A stretch of 64,000 bases of DNA from Plasmodium brasilianum (taxonomy: Eukaryota; Apicomplexa; Aconoidasida; Haemosporida; Plasmodiidae): contig NW_027122936.1 in the NCBI RefSeq assembly GCF_023973825.1, positions 1 to 64,000 on the forward strand, in the 5' to 3' direction. A program made the translations under genes and the position numbers. Positions 14,090 through 27,555 of the stretch are shown here, piece after piece. The notes beneath the pieces are model-generated. The model saw only the letters and a program-made list of their open reading frames with translations. It did not search any database and had not been told where the DNA came from. The first letter of the stretch is position 1. Every line of letters begins with the position of its first letter.

Positions 14090-15736
14090 CATTAAAAAAT
14101 AAAAAAATTAAAACTTGTATAATATGTGCAAATATGAGAATAACCTAAATTAGAAAATAGGTTTATATAATTTTATGAACAATAAAAATAAAAAAAATTA
14201 TTGTTTCATTCATTTACTTTAGTATATATATTATAGCAATATTTATAAAATATAATTAAATCAAAATTGCTTATATAAAAAATAAATTAATAATTATTGG
14301 TATCCTACTACTTATTGGAAAAGAAGAGTACTACACAAAATTAATAATTCCATACATTTAATTACTACTAAAATTAAATTAACATGAATATATTTTGACT
14401 ATTTCTTAGAAATAGCCCGAGAACTGACCTTTGAAAAATAAATTAAAAATTAATATTATACTTATGCATTGCATATGAAAAAAATTCTTATTTTTTTACT
14501 TTTATTTTATTAAAAAAATATAAATTATAAATACGGAAGATTCACTAATAGTTAATATAAATTCTATGTATATTTATATATTCCTAAAATAAAATGAAAA
14601 CTTAAAATATTTATAGACAACATTAAGATATATCTCCAATGCATAAATAAATACCTATACATGATGAAACTGCTGTATAAAATATAGTTTTGTTTTAATT
14701 TTTTTTAATGTCGATTTAAATTTTTGTAGATATAGGTCACATTTTTTGAAATTCACTTCAATACGTATGTAAAAAAAAGGATTTTTACATATTATCTTTT
14801 AATATGTGATTAAATTTGATTCATTTATTTAATATTTTAATGACATAATAATTAAAAAACATTATACTATATTTACATATAAATTTTCAGTTTAATATAA
14901 ATTTAATTAAATATTTTAATTATTAATTAACACAATAATAAAGAACAATAATAAATTGATAAATATTTTTAATTTTTCATTAAACTGTAATGATATATAA
15001 TCCCCAATTTATAAAATAATTATAGATGATATATACTTAACATGCCTATTCTTTTAATATTGATAAATTCATTCTTTTAAGATGCAAAAAAACAAAATTT
15101 ACGATAAAAATGTTGTTACATTTCACTTTCTATAAAATATTCTACATAAAACATATCATATAAAATATATATTAATTTTTTCCTTAGATTCAGAAAATAT
15201 ACATATATACATAACAGTAAAACAAAATATATTCAATTATTTTCATAAAATATCGCATAAGTCATATTTATTAACACAACAATAATAATACATTTTCATA
15301 ATAACTACAATAAGTAATAATTTTAGATGAGTAGAGCTGTAACATAGAAAGTGACAGTTATAAAATAAAATATAAATTAAAAAAATAATTCAATAAAGAT
15401 ATATATACTGTAATATTATTTATTCATTTTAAAGCGCAAACATATATTTTTCATAAAAATGTGTATATAATACATAAATAAATATATTTTTTTTAAATAT
15501 ATGTAGTAACTATTAATTAGCACATTAAAATACATATCTTAAAATATTAATATATTCTAATTCACAAAAAATTCAATAACATAATTATTTATTGTTCCTC
15601 ATAAAGATCCTAGGTATACACACTTGTAATTATAAAATTATGGTAATCACAGTTATTATTAAGAATATATCATTAAAAATATTACAGACTTTATAGCATA
15701 TTAATAACTTCCTTACAGAAGATTATATACTTACTA

Positions 15737-16645
15737 TTATTCATTTCCCTCAGTAATCAACTTAATTTTATTATATTTTTCATTATTTATTAAGATCTTA
15801 TAAATAGCTACTATAAATATAACTGATAATATAACCATAATTATGCTATATAAGATTATATTAATAAAGGAACTTATTTCTGAAGGCACCATTGTTTTTA
15901 AAAATTCTTCGAAATGCTTCCAGAAATAATGATCTTTTATATCACTTAATGAAATATTCAAAGAACTTATTGCCGGTAATGCCGGTATTCCTATTCCCAA
16001 AAAGCAAAAAATAAAAAATAAAACAACACCAAAACCGTAATTCTTAAATTTTATTTTTTTTAAAGCTATATGACGAATTCTCTTCCTATTTTCAAGAAAA
16101 TTATCATAATCTTTTTTTTTGATCCATTTTTTTTCAAAATGGAAATGCTTTCCATCAAACATTCCATTATTATAATCAATAAGTTCTGTATAGTATTGCG
16201 CCTTATTTAATATGCTTCTATTAGATTGTTTTTTTCTTCCTATGGAAACCCTTTCATTATTAGATATATTTTTTTTTTCCATTCTTCATTATTAGACATA
16301 TAATCTTTTATACCTAAATTATTTAAATCTTTATCCTTTTTATATTTTTCTAGTAATCGATAATTTCTGGTTTCTGATTTTCTATCAAGTTCGAAGTGCT
16401 CATTCATAGACTTGCTAAGCGGCCTCTAAAATAAAAGAGAAATGCAAATATGTACCATTTAGTAGAACCTAAAAACTAATAAATAAAAAAAACTATTAAT
16501 AAATATAGAACACTAAAAATAGAAACCATACAAATATCCTTAAATATTATTATCATACTACATCACTCCTAATATGACAGATCCTTGTTAAAAGGATAAA
16601 CACAACAATTTTTATAAGTACTATTATCCTAATTTTTCGTTCCAA
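15737..16645 (-). pseudogene. fam-m-type gene, start codon lost and frameshifted
   Basis: The two-exon layout is clear: exon 1 remnant 16645-16559 (29 codons), a 133-bp intron, exon 2 16425-15737. Two defects are visible. The codon where the paralogues have ATG reads TTG at 16645-16643. In exon 2 a run of ten A (plus-strand T run at about 16269-16278) is one base short compared with the frame on either side; exon 2 is 689 nt here and 690 nt in the intact paralogue at 48497-49406. Downstream of the shift the frame stays open for 181 codons, with the block around KKWIKKKDYDNF, two membrane segments and a NNEKYNKIKL tail. Upstream of it an Arg-Leu-Leu motif is kept. The homopolymer defect could be a sequencing error; the lost ATG is harder to explain that way. 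Assigned fam-m from the KKWIKKKDYDNF block, by memory. Confidence 0.75.
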
Positions 16646-18388
16646 GATATACATTATTATTATTTATTTTATATATTAAAGAAAAAAACAATAATATTAT
16701 AATATATTTGCAAATATAAAGTATGCTGTATTTGTTGAAAAAACTTTTTTTTAATGCTACGTGAATACTTAATCAAATATGTATAACTATAATGAATATT
16801 CTCTTTACAAAAAGAAATAATCGAAACGTTGTTCTACAAAATTTTTATGTTAATGTTCTTAAAAATAAAAATAAATGTAAATTTATATAAAATAACTTGA
16901 ATAAATTCACAATAATTCAGAATATATTATTTAATTGTTGAACTTGATACATCGATTAAATAATTTTTTATTTAATTTTTTTCACTATAAATTAAAAAGA
17001 AAAATATATGTTCCGTTAATATTTATAATTATTGAGCTTATATAGAATATATAGTAGGATAGAATGTATATATAATACATTTCTCTAGATATTACAACAA
17101 TAAATATGAGTTTTAAGGATGTTATCCTATTAATAAGTCGAATTTTATAAGCATTATATTTTAGAAGAGCATATTATTATTATTAAAAATATTAATTATA
17201 TAATTAAAAATATTGTTGTAATAAATGAAGAAACAACATTATATGTTATATATATTAAAACATATTATTTAGTTACTATCTAATCTCAAACAGTATTTTA
17301 TAGAATATAAGATATACAAAAAAATAAAATTAATTATACTCTATCTAATCTACGAAGAAATAAATATTTTAACGTAAAATAATGACTAATTTTTTATTGT
17401 TTTATAACAATTTATGAAAATTATTTTTTTTTTTTAAGTTTAAATTAAATAATTTATTGGAAATAAAGTATTCTTAAATTTTTGAAATAATTTTTTTTTT
17501 TTAGTTAAACATAAATATTTAAAAGTAATACAATATAATAAAATAAAGATATATAAAAGAACTTACTAAAATTTTTTTCATCAGGTTGTTGTACATTTTT
17601 ATTCATCTTTATCTACGTGTTATACAAAAATATCTAGATTCAAATATATATAAGCGGAAAATAGTAATACATAAACTATCTTATATCGTAAGTAATACAT
17701 TTATAAATATACATATCTACAATAAAAAAAAAACTTCTTATATTAACGTTTGGGTAGTATTTGAATTTACATAATAGTACTTTTAAAAAAATTACGGTTA
17801 TATCATGTGAAATACTCAAATATAAATTTCACAAAAAATCATATATACTATCCTAATATAATTAAGCTTTTTATTCAAAATATATCTTAATATTTTAATT
17901 AAAATATAATGCAGATTATAGTTTTAATAAAAGCATAATTATTTTTTTATTAACTAGAATATATATATAACTTAGATTTTCTTTTACCAAATGTTAAATT
18001 ATTAAAAAATATATTAAAAATATCTAATAAATTTCCTAGTCATTGATGTAAAATTCTTATATTCTTGTACATATTTAAGAACCTACGTATTCTGGTGAAA
18101 CAAAATGTATAGAAAAAAAAATTGCAGAGTACTACAAATATATCAACAATTATCTATATATAATAATATTGAGAAAAAAATTTATCTACCTTAAAATTTA
18201 TTTACATATTGTTTAATGATTAATTAAATTTTATTATATCTATATAATTTACTTTTATAATGTGCTTACTGTTTATAACACAGCAAAAAAAAAAAAAATT
18301 CTATGAAACGCACGAACACCTGATTAATATTCGTTCGAAAAAAATTCTCTAACTACTAACATAAACAAAAAAATACAATATCTTTTTA
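16646..18388. other. intergenic, no gene recognised
   Basis: Promoter side of the fam-m-type pseudogene, holding the shared element at 17041-17090. Nothing else recognised. Confidence 0.5.
17041..17090 (-). promoter_or_regulatory. shared fam upstream element, copy 3
   Basis: TATAGAATATATAGTAGGAT and AGAATGTA lie about 395-445 bp before the former start at 16645, in the same place as in the intact paralogues. The element survived although the gene is broken. Confidence 0.5.
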
Positions 18389-18595
18389 TTAAGAAATTTT
18401 TTTATTATAGTTCAAAGTATTCATAGAATCGCAACATTCATTAAAAATATTTTTATATTCAATAAGATTTGAAACACACCACTCATAATAATTTATTTCC
18501 AAAGAATATTTGTTATTATTTCTATAAAATATGCATACTGACAAAAAATGTAAAGAGAGACTTAATTTTATTAAATAAAAAATAACTATGTACAT
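18389..18595 (-). pseudogene. possible coding scrap, unknown family
   Basis: A 68-codon open frame whose distal part (EINYYEWCVSNLIEYKNIF, with CC further on) looks more protein-like than the random frames nearby. No start or exon context is convincing. It could be part of the same decayed minus-strand gene as the scraps at 19.5-19.75 kb. The family is not recognised. Confidence 0.2.
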
Positions 18596-19494
18596 TTAAA
18601 TTAAAATTATTTTATAATAAATTTCTGCCTAAGTTATTCTTTAAATAGTCATTTATAACCATAATAAAACTAAAAAAAATCTAATATTGTTATAAACATA
18701 AATTGTCTAATTAACAAAGAGGATTTGTATTAATTGTAATTTTGCATAACAAATTAAATGAGTTCATATATTTTATGATAAACTTTTACATAAAAATTTA
18801 CATACACATAGTTTTCTCAAAAATAGCTCTTACATTTGTCACGAATATTTAGCTATACGTATTTAGTATTACAATAAAAGAAAAAATACATATATATATA
18901 TATATAATAATTGAAAATCATAAATTAAGCTATAAGAATATAGTATATTATTAAAAAAAAAATATATCTATACGAACTGTAATAAATATTTAATATATCT
19001 TTTTATACTTTTCCGAGTAAATACATTCGTGTATATTATATATGATGTATAATATAACTTATATTCATGTAAGACGGAATTTATGTACGAAAATAATATC
19101 ATTAAAATAATTCAGAATATTAGTTGTTATACGAAAAATATGATTTCTTTAATCGATGTATTCATTACAACTAGACTTTATATTCATTTCCTCGATTATC
19201 AATTACATATTTTAATAATTTTATTAGGATATAAGTAACTGTAGATATAATTATTATAGATGATGATAATCCAAGTATACGTCCATTATGCTACATAAAT
19301 AACAATAACATATTTTCAGTTATAAACCTAGAATCGTTACAGGCCGAAATAATATATACAAATTAAGTTAATAAAATGGATAATAGAAATACCATTAAAA
19401 AAAAAATTTATATAGATAAAACGAATATCAAAGATGTACTAGCGCATGATGAATGATTTAGAACTTTTTTCTTAGTAGATTTTGTATATCTCCT

Positions 19495-19750
19495 TTATTT
19501 ATATATATGACTAAATTCTCTATATAATATATTTTCAAAGAAATAATCTACCTCCGCAAAATGGATTAAATATAATTAATTTGAATAACTTAATTAAACT
19601 TTTCTGTGATATTCTTATATTATCTTTATTCATAGATTGTTATATTCTAATAAATTTTGATTCATATTTATAGTCCTCATTTTCTGAATCATAATATCCA
19701 TTTAAAATAATATATCTTTTATTTCTGAATTGCTTTACTACTTCGCATCC
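19495..19750 (-). pseudogene. decayed coding remnant, unknown family
   Basis: Reading down the minus strand from 19750 there are 36 protein-like codons (GCEVVKQFRNKRYIILNGYY at the start), a TAA at 19642-19640, then 34 more codons to a TGA at 19537-19535. A second frame takes over at about 19556 (AEVDYFFENILYREFSHIY) and ends near 19495. Charged and mixed composition in DNA otherwise dominated by Ile/Tyr/Asn/Lys frames suggests a broken gene. I do not recognise the family. Confidence 0.35.
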
Positions 19751-19888
19751 ACTGACAATAAAATATCAGTTTACGAATATATTCTTCTATGTACATTATT
19801 AATATTGCCTAAAGATTTATTACACAGCAATAAAATATTATATTTTAATTATTTACGATATAATATACTTATTTACTTATTATGATGC

Positions 19889-19912
19889 TATTATTATTAT
19901 TATTATTATTAT
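19889..19912. repeat. TTA trinucleotide microsatellite
   Basis: A short run of TTA repeats in intergenic DNA. Confidence 0.9.
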
Positions 19913-21664
19913 ATAAATATATATAATATGAAGCAACTAAGAATATTAAACTAACTTTCTTGAGTGATATTATTATACCACATTATAGTAATTAGTATAT
20001 CATCAACTACATAAAAGAAATATAGAAGTTTTAACTAAAATATAAATCTTCATTTTTCGATTATTGTTCCAATTATTTAATTTTATATTTCCTTTATGAT
20101 AGTAATAAATTCATCAAATTTTCATAAGTAATAATAAAAATACTCTGTCATTTAAGTTATAGATTTTTTTTTTTTTTCATATCAAAAAAGTAATTAAATT
20201 CAGAAATTAAGTACAAATATAATCTTTATAAAGGAAAAGATTATCTTAAAATTGTTTTAATAAATATTTGAAATAATATTATTTGTAGAAAAAGTAACAT
20301 TTATTGCAATTAGCTTTTGAGTAGTAAACATATATCAAAAGCTAAAAACAAATAATAATAAATAAATAAAATACTTCATATAAATCCAAAATAAAACACT
20401 TTCATTATACTCTTTTTTTTTTTTTCGGTTAATTTTCATTTTATCTAATAAAAAATCATTATTCAAAAATTTTGTTGTAATACATTTAAACAATATGGCA
20501 CTTTACCAATATTTTTGAATGTAGTCTTCGAAATGAAAAAATAAATATAATATTAATTAAGAGAAAACAAATAACCTTAGTTCATAAAAAAAAAACAGCT
20601 TGAAATAAAAAAAAATAATGTACGCAAATAATACTATTAAAATGTTAAAAATTAAAATGTATAATTTTAATAATCAAATTTTAATTTAATTGTTATTGTT
20701 TTTAATTTATCATATATTATTTATTATTGAAACTTTTATAAAATAAGGTATAATAACCACTGAAATATTATTGTTTTAATATACATTTTTATAACTATAT
20801 TATTGGAATTATTGATTTAAAATATAAATGTACATTATCCGCATAAATTACTGCAAGATTGAAGTTATTATAATAAATAAAATTTTCACATATCTTATAT
20901 AATATAAAAATATAACTATGTATATGTAAAATAATAATATTTTTTATCAACTAAGCATTTAATAATGCTATATCAAATTATATCAAAATATAATACTATA
21001 TATAATATAAATGTATGTATAATATATTATAATTTTGTTACTGCTATATATATTCCTTCTCTTTTTTAATTAATAATTTTTATAAAAAATATTTTCAAAA
21101 ATAATTACAAGATAGTAGATAATTTCTAAAAAAATTTTACAGTATATTTTTTAACAATAGATCTAAATATAACTGTTCTAAAAATATTTTATAAATATAT
21201 TCTAATACATATTTTATTTCTAGTATTTTTTCTCGTATTATATCTTCATTAAAGCAATATTTTATCAATATATATTATGTATATAAATATATAATTTTTT
21301 TTCGAAATTAAATTTTGTATGGTGAATTATAATATTAACACAATTATTTCCGTAATGTGCTCATTAAATAGTTTTTTATTTGTTTTATTTGAATAATATT
21401 AATTAATAGTATTTTAATTATAGCTTTTACGAAAATATTTTTTTTAATTATAACTTTTTTATTGTACTTCATTAAATACTACATTTATGTTTATTTTAAA
21501 AAAAATTTAAAGAATTGTTGTATAGACAATATATAAAATATATACATCAAGTTCTAAGTTATTCATGTATTTGTTTTATTTTGAAAAATATTAAATATAT
21601 CTAGTAAAATAATATATAAGCTTTTACAACTTTAAATATATCCATTATAAAACAAAATACACAA
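19913..21664. other. intergenic, no gene recognised
   Basis: A+T-rich DNA with long A and T runs upstream of the exported-protein gene. It presumably includes that gene's promoter; no motif stands out. Confidence 0.5.
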
Positions 21665-22478
21665 ATGATCATTATTTTTATTAGAGTCTTTATTTTTTCC
21701 TGTCTAATATGGATATTCAAATATTCTGACGAGGTATCATAGTTATTATACTTAATTTATTTCCTTTTTCTTTTTTCTTTTATATTTTTAAATGAGAGGA
21801 ATATTTTTTTCATATAATATATAAATATACATTTTTTTAATATTTACTATGAACTTATAGTCAAATATCTACGATAAAACGCGGAACAAAGAATTGAACA
21901 GAAATAACATATTAAATATTAAATATAGCAGATTGTTAAGCAGTGAAATAAGAGCATCGCTGGAAGATAAACATAAATGTTTAAAAGAAAAAATATATGA
22001 TTTAAAAGGAAAAAGTACTGCATCATTTGAAAAAAAACCATATGCATTAAAGCAATATAACTTTTTTCAAGAAGAAGATAATGAATCAATATACAATGAT
22101 ACGTATCAAGAAGAATTGAATTATTTTATGCCACGTAAAAAACCTCAAAAAATTGGAGCTTCTAACGTTAAGAATAATTTAAAAGAAAAATCTTCTACAT
22201 TAAAACATTATAATAATATTCAGTACAATAAAAACCTACACAAATCTTTAAAAAAGTTATACTCAGAGAATGATTCATCTTCAGACCACATCAACTCAAG
22301 TAATAAACGTAATTGTTTTATTAATAAAGATAAAATTAATGCTTTTATAAACAATCAACAAAAACATCCAGTAAAATATGCATTTGCGTATGCCCTTTTT
22401 ATGCTTATATTAATAATGTTTTTTCCGTTAACTTTTTCTTTAATTTTTTATTTTAATATCCGAGAATGCCTAAAATAA
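21665..22478 (+). CDS. putative Plasmodium exported protein, unknown function, 228 aa
   Basis: Two exons: 21665-21733 (23 codons, MIIIFIRVFIF start, hydrophobic) and 21861-22478, joined by a 127-bp intron (donor GTATCA, acceptor TTATAG) in phase 0. Short hydrophobic exon 1 plus one long exon is the classic gene layout for Plasmodium exported proteins. SRLLSSE at residues 46-52 is close to the export motif RxLxE/Q/D but has Ser in the fifth position. The middle (about 55-190) is hydrophilic, rich in Lys, Asn, Ser and Tyr. A long hydrophobic segment (about 195-222) sits almost at the C terminus, ending FNIRECLK. Likely a membrane-anchored exported protein; I do not recognise a named domain and it is not fam-l, fam-m or PIR. 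The open frame in exon 2 can also be entered at a TTG (21894), which is not a credible start. Confidence 0.75.
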
Positions 22479-23866
22479 TTATGTCTCTTACTATTTCATA
22501 TTATAATCCATTATATATTTGTATTACTAGTAAAATTGTTTTCATATTTCATTCTGCTTCCTTGTAGAATACAACTGTTTTAAATTAATATACATAAAAC
22601 TATCTCATAAATTAATCTAAGTTTAGTAAAAAGTTAGAAACAATTATTAATTGCAAAAATTTAATTCTATAAATTTATTTTAGTAATCTGAAAGAAAATA
22701 TAATTTAATATATTCAATTGTAAAAAAATGTATGCCACCAATACAATTATCTAATATATATTAATTTTTTATATTTTTTTGCACTTAATATTAAAAAATT
22801 GTCTTTATATAATTTTATATTTCTTGTAATATAAATATATATTCTGTACTTTAATTTTTAGTTTAAATTATTAAAGATTTGAAATATAATTAAAAATTAA
22901 CTTTCTAGCCATATATATATATATATATACTTCAATAAATTTTGCATATTTTTCATATTATGACTTTTACATATTTAATATATACAATTAAAAATATTTA
23001 TATAAAGAATAATATAACATTTCAAAATATTATAATCATATTTACACAAGTTAAATAGTAAAATATTTACAAATTATGTAATATTCTCTTTAATAAACAA
23101 TTTTTATATAATTCAGTATATCCTTTATATGGAGATAGCTATAATTTTTTTATGTATAAATACATGCTTTGCATTAACATAAAAAAAACTTAAAACACTT
23201 CCCTTTCTTATTTCTAATATTAATTAGAGAAGGCGTAAATAGAACTTATATTTATAGGAATTCTCATCATTAGTGAAATTCGAATAATTTTTAAAGAATT
23301 GTTTTATTATTATCGACTAATCTAAAATGTTCTGTTAAATATTTATAAGAAATACATTAGGTGATAACGTTCATATAGTGTTATATAAAATGTATATCTT
23401 TTCTACATTTACTTAAGTTATTCACTGCTTAGATGATAAAATAATTAAGAAAAGACATATATATATTTATTAAAGCATTTAAACGAAAGCTATATAATAG
23501 GTATATACAAACTGAATAATTTAAATATATTTTCTATTTATTTAAATATTATTAATTAATTTTTGCTTAATTACTGGAAAGCATATTTTTTATATACTCC
23601 TAAGAACTGTGCTATCCTTTTGATACTTCACTAATAGTAGCATTAAATATGTTGAATATTTCATGCAATTTGCCATGATTATCGAATTAGAAACAATAAA
23701 ATCCTTATTTTGTTAATCATATGTGTTAGTTTTTTTATTGTATAAATAGTATCCTTATTTTTTTTTAAATTAATTTTTGGATTGAGATATTTCTTTACCT
23801 TTATTTAGTAAGTATAATATATATATTTTAGCATCGTGTAAATAAACATATTAGAGAATTCTAATT

Positions 23867-23977
23867 ATGGGAATGATTAAGGAAATAATAGTTAATCATT
23901 CTTCAAGTGTTCTGATTTTTCTATTTATCCTTATATACAGAATTTTTCATTCGAGTGCTGCATACACAAAAAATTAG
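23867..23977 (+). pseudogene. possible orphan signal-peptide exon
   Basis: A 36-codon frame starting MGMIKEIIVNHSSSVLIFLF has a hydrophobic core followed by small residues (HSSAA) and then TAG. This is what a Plasmodium first exon looks like. No convincing splice donor is in frame and no second exon is visible downstream, so it may be a relic or chance. Confidence 0.22.
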
Positions 23978-26954
23978 TTAATTAATAAGCATAAAGTAAT
24001 ATATTCCCTGGACTTTTATCATTTTACTTGTACAATATTCTATAGAATTTTAAATTTAGGATAATAGTATATATATATATATATATATGCATTTTAAATT
24101 AATACTTTTTTGTGGATAAATATTTTACAAAAAATATATAGATGTCCATTGTGCTCTTTGTATTCCCTGAATGGTATTAATGAGTAAAATACATTATATA
24201 TATCATTAGTGATATTCTAAAATATAAGAAGTTAATAAATTTAACACTTCTGCGATAATTTATATTATTTGTGATTATATATAATGTAATGGTACAAGTA
24301 TTTTTATCTTCTTATCTATTACGTATTTAGAAAAAGGTATTAGTCCGTTTAAAGTTTGAAAAAATATTTCTTAAACCTCTAGCGAACTACAGAAATTTTC
24401 TAAATAGGTGAAAAGGTGAGGAAAAATAATATATTTTTTTAATACATCTTTAGTTGAAGATATATATGAATATAAAATATTTAATAATAGATGTTATATA
24501 ATTGAGGTACATTAGTATTTTATTCGTTTATCCATTCATTTGACCAAATGAATATGCATATAATTTTATATATCTATTTATAGACATAGTAAATATATAA
24601 CAAATAAATGAAGTATTTAAGTCTTTTTTACACATTATTGTATACACTGATATAGATAATAATACCACATAATATAATTTGAAACAGTAAATTTAAATGA
24701 ACGAATTATATGGAAAATATACCCCTTTAACACAATCATTCAATTAACGAAAATGTTACATGAAACATATTTTCTCATTTAAATAAAGCATAAATTACTT
24801 TTTTTTTTTTTATATTTTTTCAAATTAATGATCCACAAAAATGTATATAAAAATTTATTAATAAGGGTATATCTAATATTTCTCTAAATATATCTGTTAT
24901 TTTAACTGCTGAGTAATATTATAATTTGGTTATCCCAAGAGTATATTAATATATACATTTAAACTGAACTTACAAAATAGATAACAAAAATTGATACTTT
25001 TTCTTTTTAAATATTTTATTTTTAAACAAATAGATAATAAGTAATACTATATTATATATGATCATCAGAAAATGATTTTTTGGAAAAAATATTTATTTTG
25101 GGTATTTTTCGAATGTATTACTTTTTTCATATAATATTATGTTCTTTAGAACATAAAAAATGTGAAGTAATTAATAATTGTGTGCACATTTTTCTAAAAA
25201 TAAATTCTGTATATCACTATATACTTTCATAAATAAAGAAAATATTTTTATCATCGTCATTTCAAGTTAACTTCAAACTAAAATGTAAAGCAAGAATAGG
25301 AATAAGTCTGAGTAATATTTTTAACTTAAATATTAATAAATTAATGGATTAACTGGTTCATTTGATATACTTAATATATTTAAGCATAACATATTTAAAG
25401 TAATAAACAAAAATAAGCCAGGATAATAAAAATAATTTATATATCTAATGGTAATTGTATGATGACTATGATTTGAAATTATGAAGCGTATAATTTATGG
25501 AATTTAACATATGGAGATTCCCGAAATATAAAATAAATAATCTAACATAATAAGAAAAAAATTAAAAAAAAGAATTTAAAGAAGATATATTTCAACAAAA
25601 ATATTTAAAGCATTTTATTTACATTATGCAATGTCCATTATTGTATTATTAGGTAATTCCGTGTAATCTTATAAGTGACAATAATATAATCTGTACAGCT
25701 GTTAATACATCTAACCAAAGAAAGTATATAACATAATAAGTAAATTATAAGAACAATATAAATAAAAATTAACATATGATACACCCTTTAAAAATATTTG
25801 CATACTATTATTTTTTTTATTCACTATATAATGATATATTAAATATTTTATTATTTTTCCCTAATCATACTTAATTAAGAAAACTTAGTTTCATTCTCAT
25901 TTTTACATTGCACGTAAACAAATTATAATTATATGAGCATAATAAAATATTATATTCATGTAGCATAACAGAAGCATAGTATGCGAACCAACAAGTTAAG
26001 CAAACAAAAAATAAAATTAAATTAAATATGATGTAAATGTAATATGTAACATAAAAAATATTTATTTTCTCTTATGCATAAAATTGACAGAAAATAAATC
26101 TTCTTTCCATGTTTATTAATATATACTATATAGCTTGTAATATTATTTTCTTAATTTTCATGTGTTATAATTTTATTAAAACATGCTAATTATCGACTTA
26201 TCCCCGAATTGCAATATTTTATATGTTATTATTTTTAAAACACAGCATGTTTTATATATATATATATATATTATATATATTTAAAAAAATAAGAAAGCAT
26301 TCTCTAATATTTTCTTAATTTACTTATATAATAAATTATATTTTAGTTCATTTATCATTAAACAAAAGAAAATGTATAAAAAGGATTAAATAATCCATAC
26401 ATACTGTGCCTCATAATACTGTTCCTCTTAAATATTTTTTTAGTTTCTATGAAAACTTAAATAAATATTGCAAATATATTTCCCAAATTTAATATTAAAC
26501 TATATTTGAATTATGCTATTTGCCTATTAGTTATCTTCAAAATAATATTTTTATTATGCTCGATAGATAAAAATATTATATTCCAATTTTTTAATATAAT
26601 TATCAATTTAAAGTTTTTATTAAAAATGATTCATTTGATTAGTTTATTTATGCTTAAGAACATGGATGAAAAATTTAATATACACTATGTACACTGTAGA
26701 TATATAATAAAAAAAAAAATTGACTTAAAATTTATTGTGGTCATTAATAGAGGTGAATAATTTGTATTCTTCTTATATATAGTCTACCTAAAAAATAATT
26801 GAATTATTAATAAAATAAATATATTTTAAGTAATATTTTTTATCATATTAAAAACAATTTATTTGTTTGTGTTTTATTTTTTGTTTTCTCTAAATATTCT
26901 TCTTTCTAATTACATATTTATAATTTTTGTAATATTCACTCAGTAAATTATGGT

Positions 26955-26981
26955 AATGCGCCTATAATATTATAGCGTATT
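26955..26981. promoter_or_regulatory. inverted repeat upstream of the PIR gene
   Basis: A near-palindrome centred on the perfect 14-mer CTATAATATTATAG, flanked by ATGCGC on one side and GCGTAT on the other, about 580 bp before the PIR start. It stands out because CG dinucleotides are rare here. Function is unknown. Confidence 0.3.
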
Positions 26982-27555
26982 GCATATAGTAGGGTAAAAG
27001 ATAAAGTTTTAATGTAGTGTTATTATACTTATTTATGGAACAATTATTTCCAAAAAAGTATATTTTATAATTTTACAGAGATACCATATTAAGATACATA
27101 CAAATATTTAAAACTATAAAAGTGCTTGGAAAAAAATATGAGAGAGCATTTCAATTTTTAATTTTTTACAGTAAAAATTATATTTTTTATTAAAGGAAGT
27201 GGGAAAATCATATTTACGTATGTACAAATATATATATATAGAGAATAAATTTTATTTATATTACATTCCTTTTTTTTTACTCTTTACTATTTACCGCATC
27301 AGTGTTAAATTTATTTAGATTTTAATTAAGAATATTAATGTAATAAAAACAATACAATTATAATTTATTTTAAAAAATAAATTAGTTCCAAATTTCTTTA
27401 AGAAATATGTAAATAGATGTAATTACTAATAAAAAAAAAAGAAAACTCTTGAAATGAACCATTTGTAAATACGTCGTAATAGTTTATACGTAAATATATA
27501 TACATAGTATTAATCATTTAATCTAGTACATATATCGTAAAACTGATAGGAAATT

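Larger units (their letters stand above)
13168..15736. other. intergenic between the fam-l-type and fam-m-type pair
   Basis: No gene seen. The left part is the promoter side of the gene at 12152-13167. The right part, about 14800-15736, carries the shared fam 3' flank of the next locus: the block at 14802 and GAACAATAATAA at 14943 recur at matching distances behind the gene at 48497. A TA microsatellite lies at 14048-14087. Confidence 0.6.
22479..27555. other. intergenic, mostly featureless
   Basis: About 5 kb between the exported-protein and PIR genes. I see only a possible orphan signal-peptide exon (23867-23977), an inverted repeat near 26955-26981 and several short TA runs. Other open frames here have random-looking composition. 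Confidence 0.5.

Noticed and set aside
26506..26760. 84-codon plus-strand frame with a signal-like start
   Set aside because: Opens on TTG, has no family features, and hydrophobic runs arise readily from T-rich DNA.
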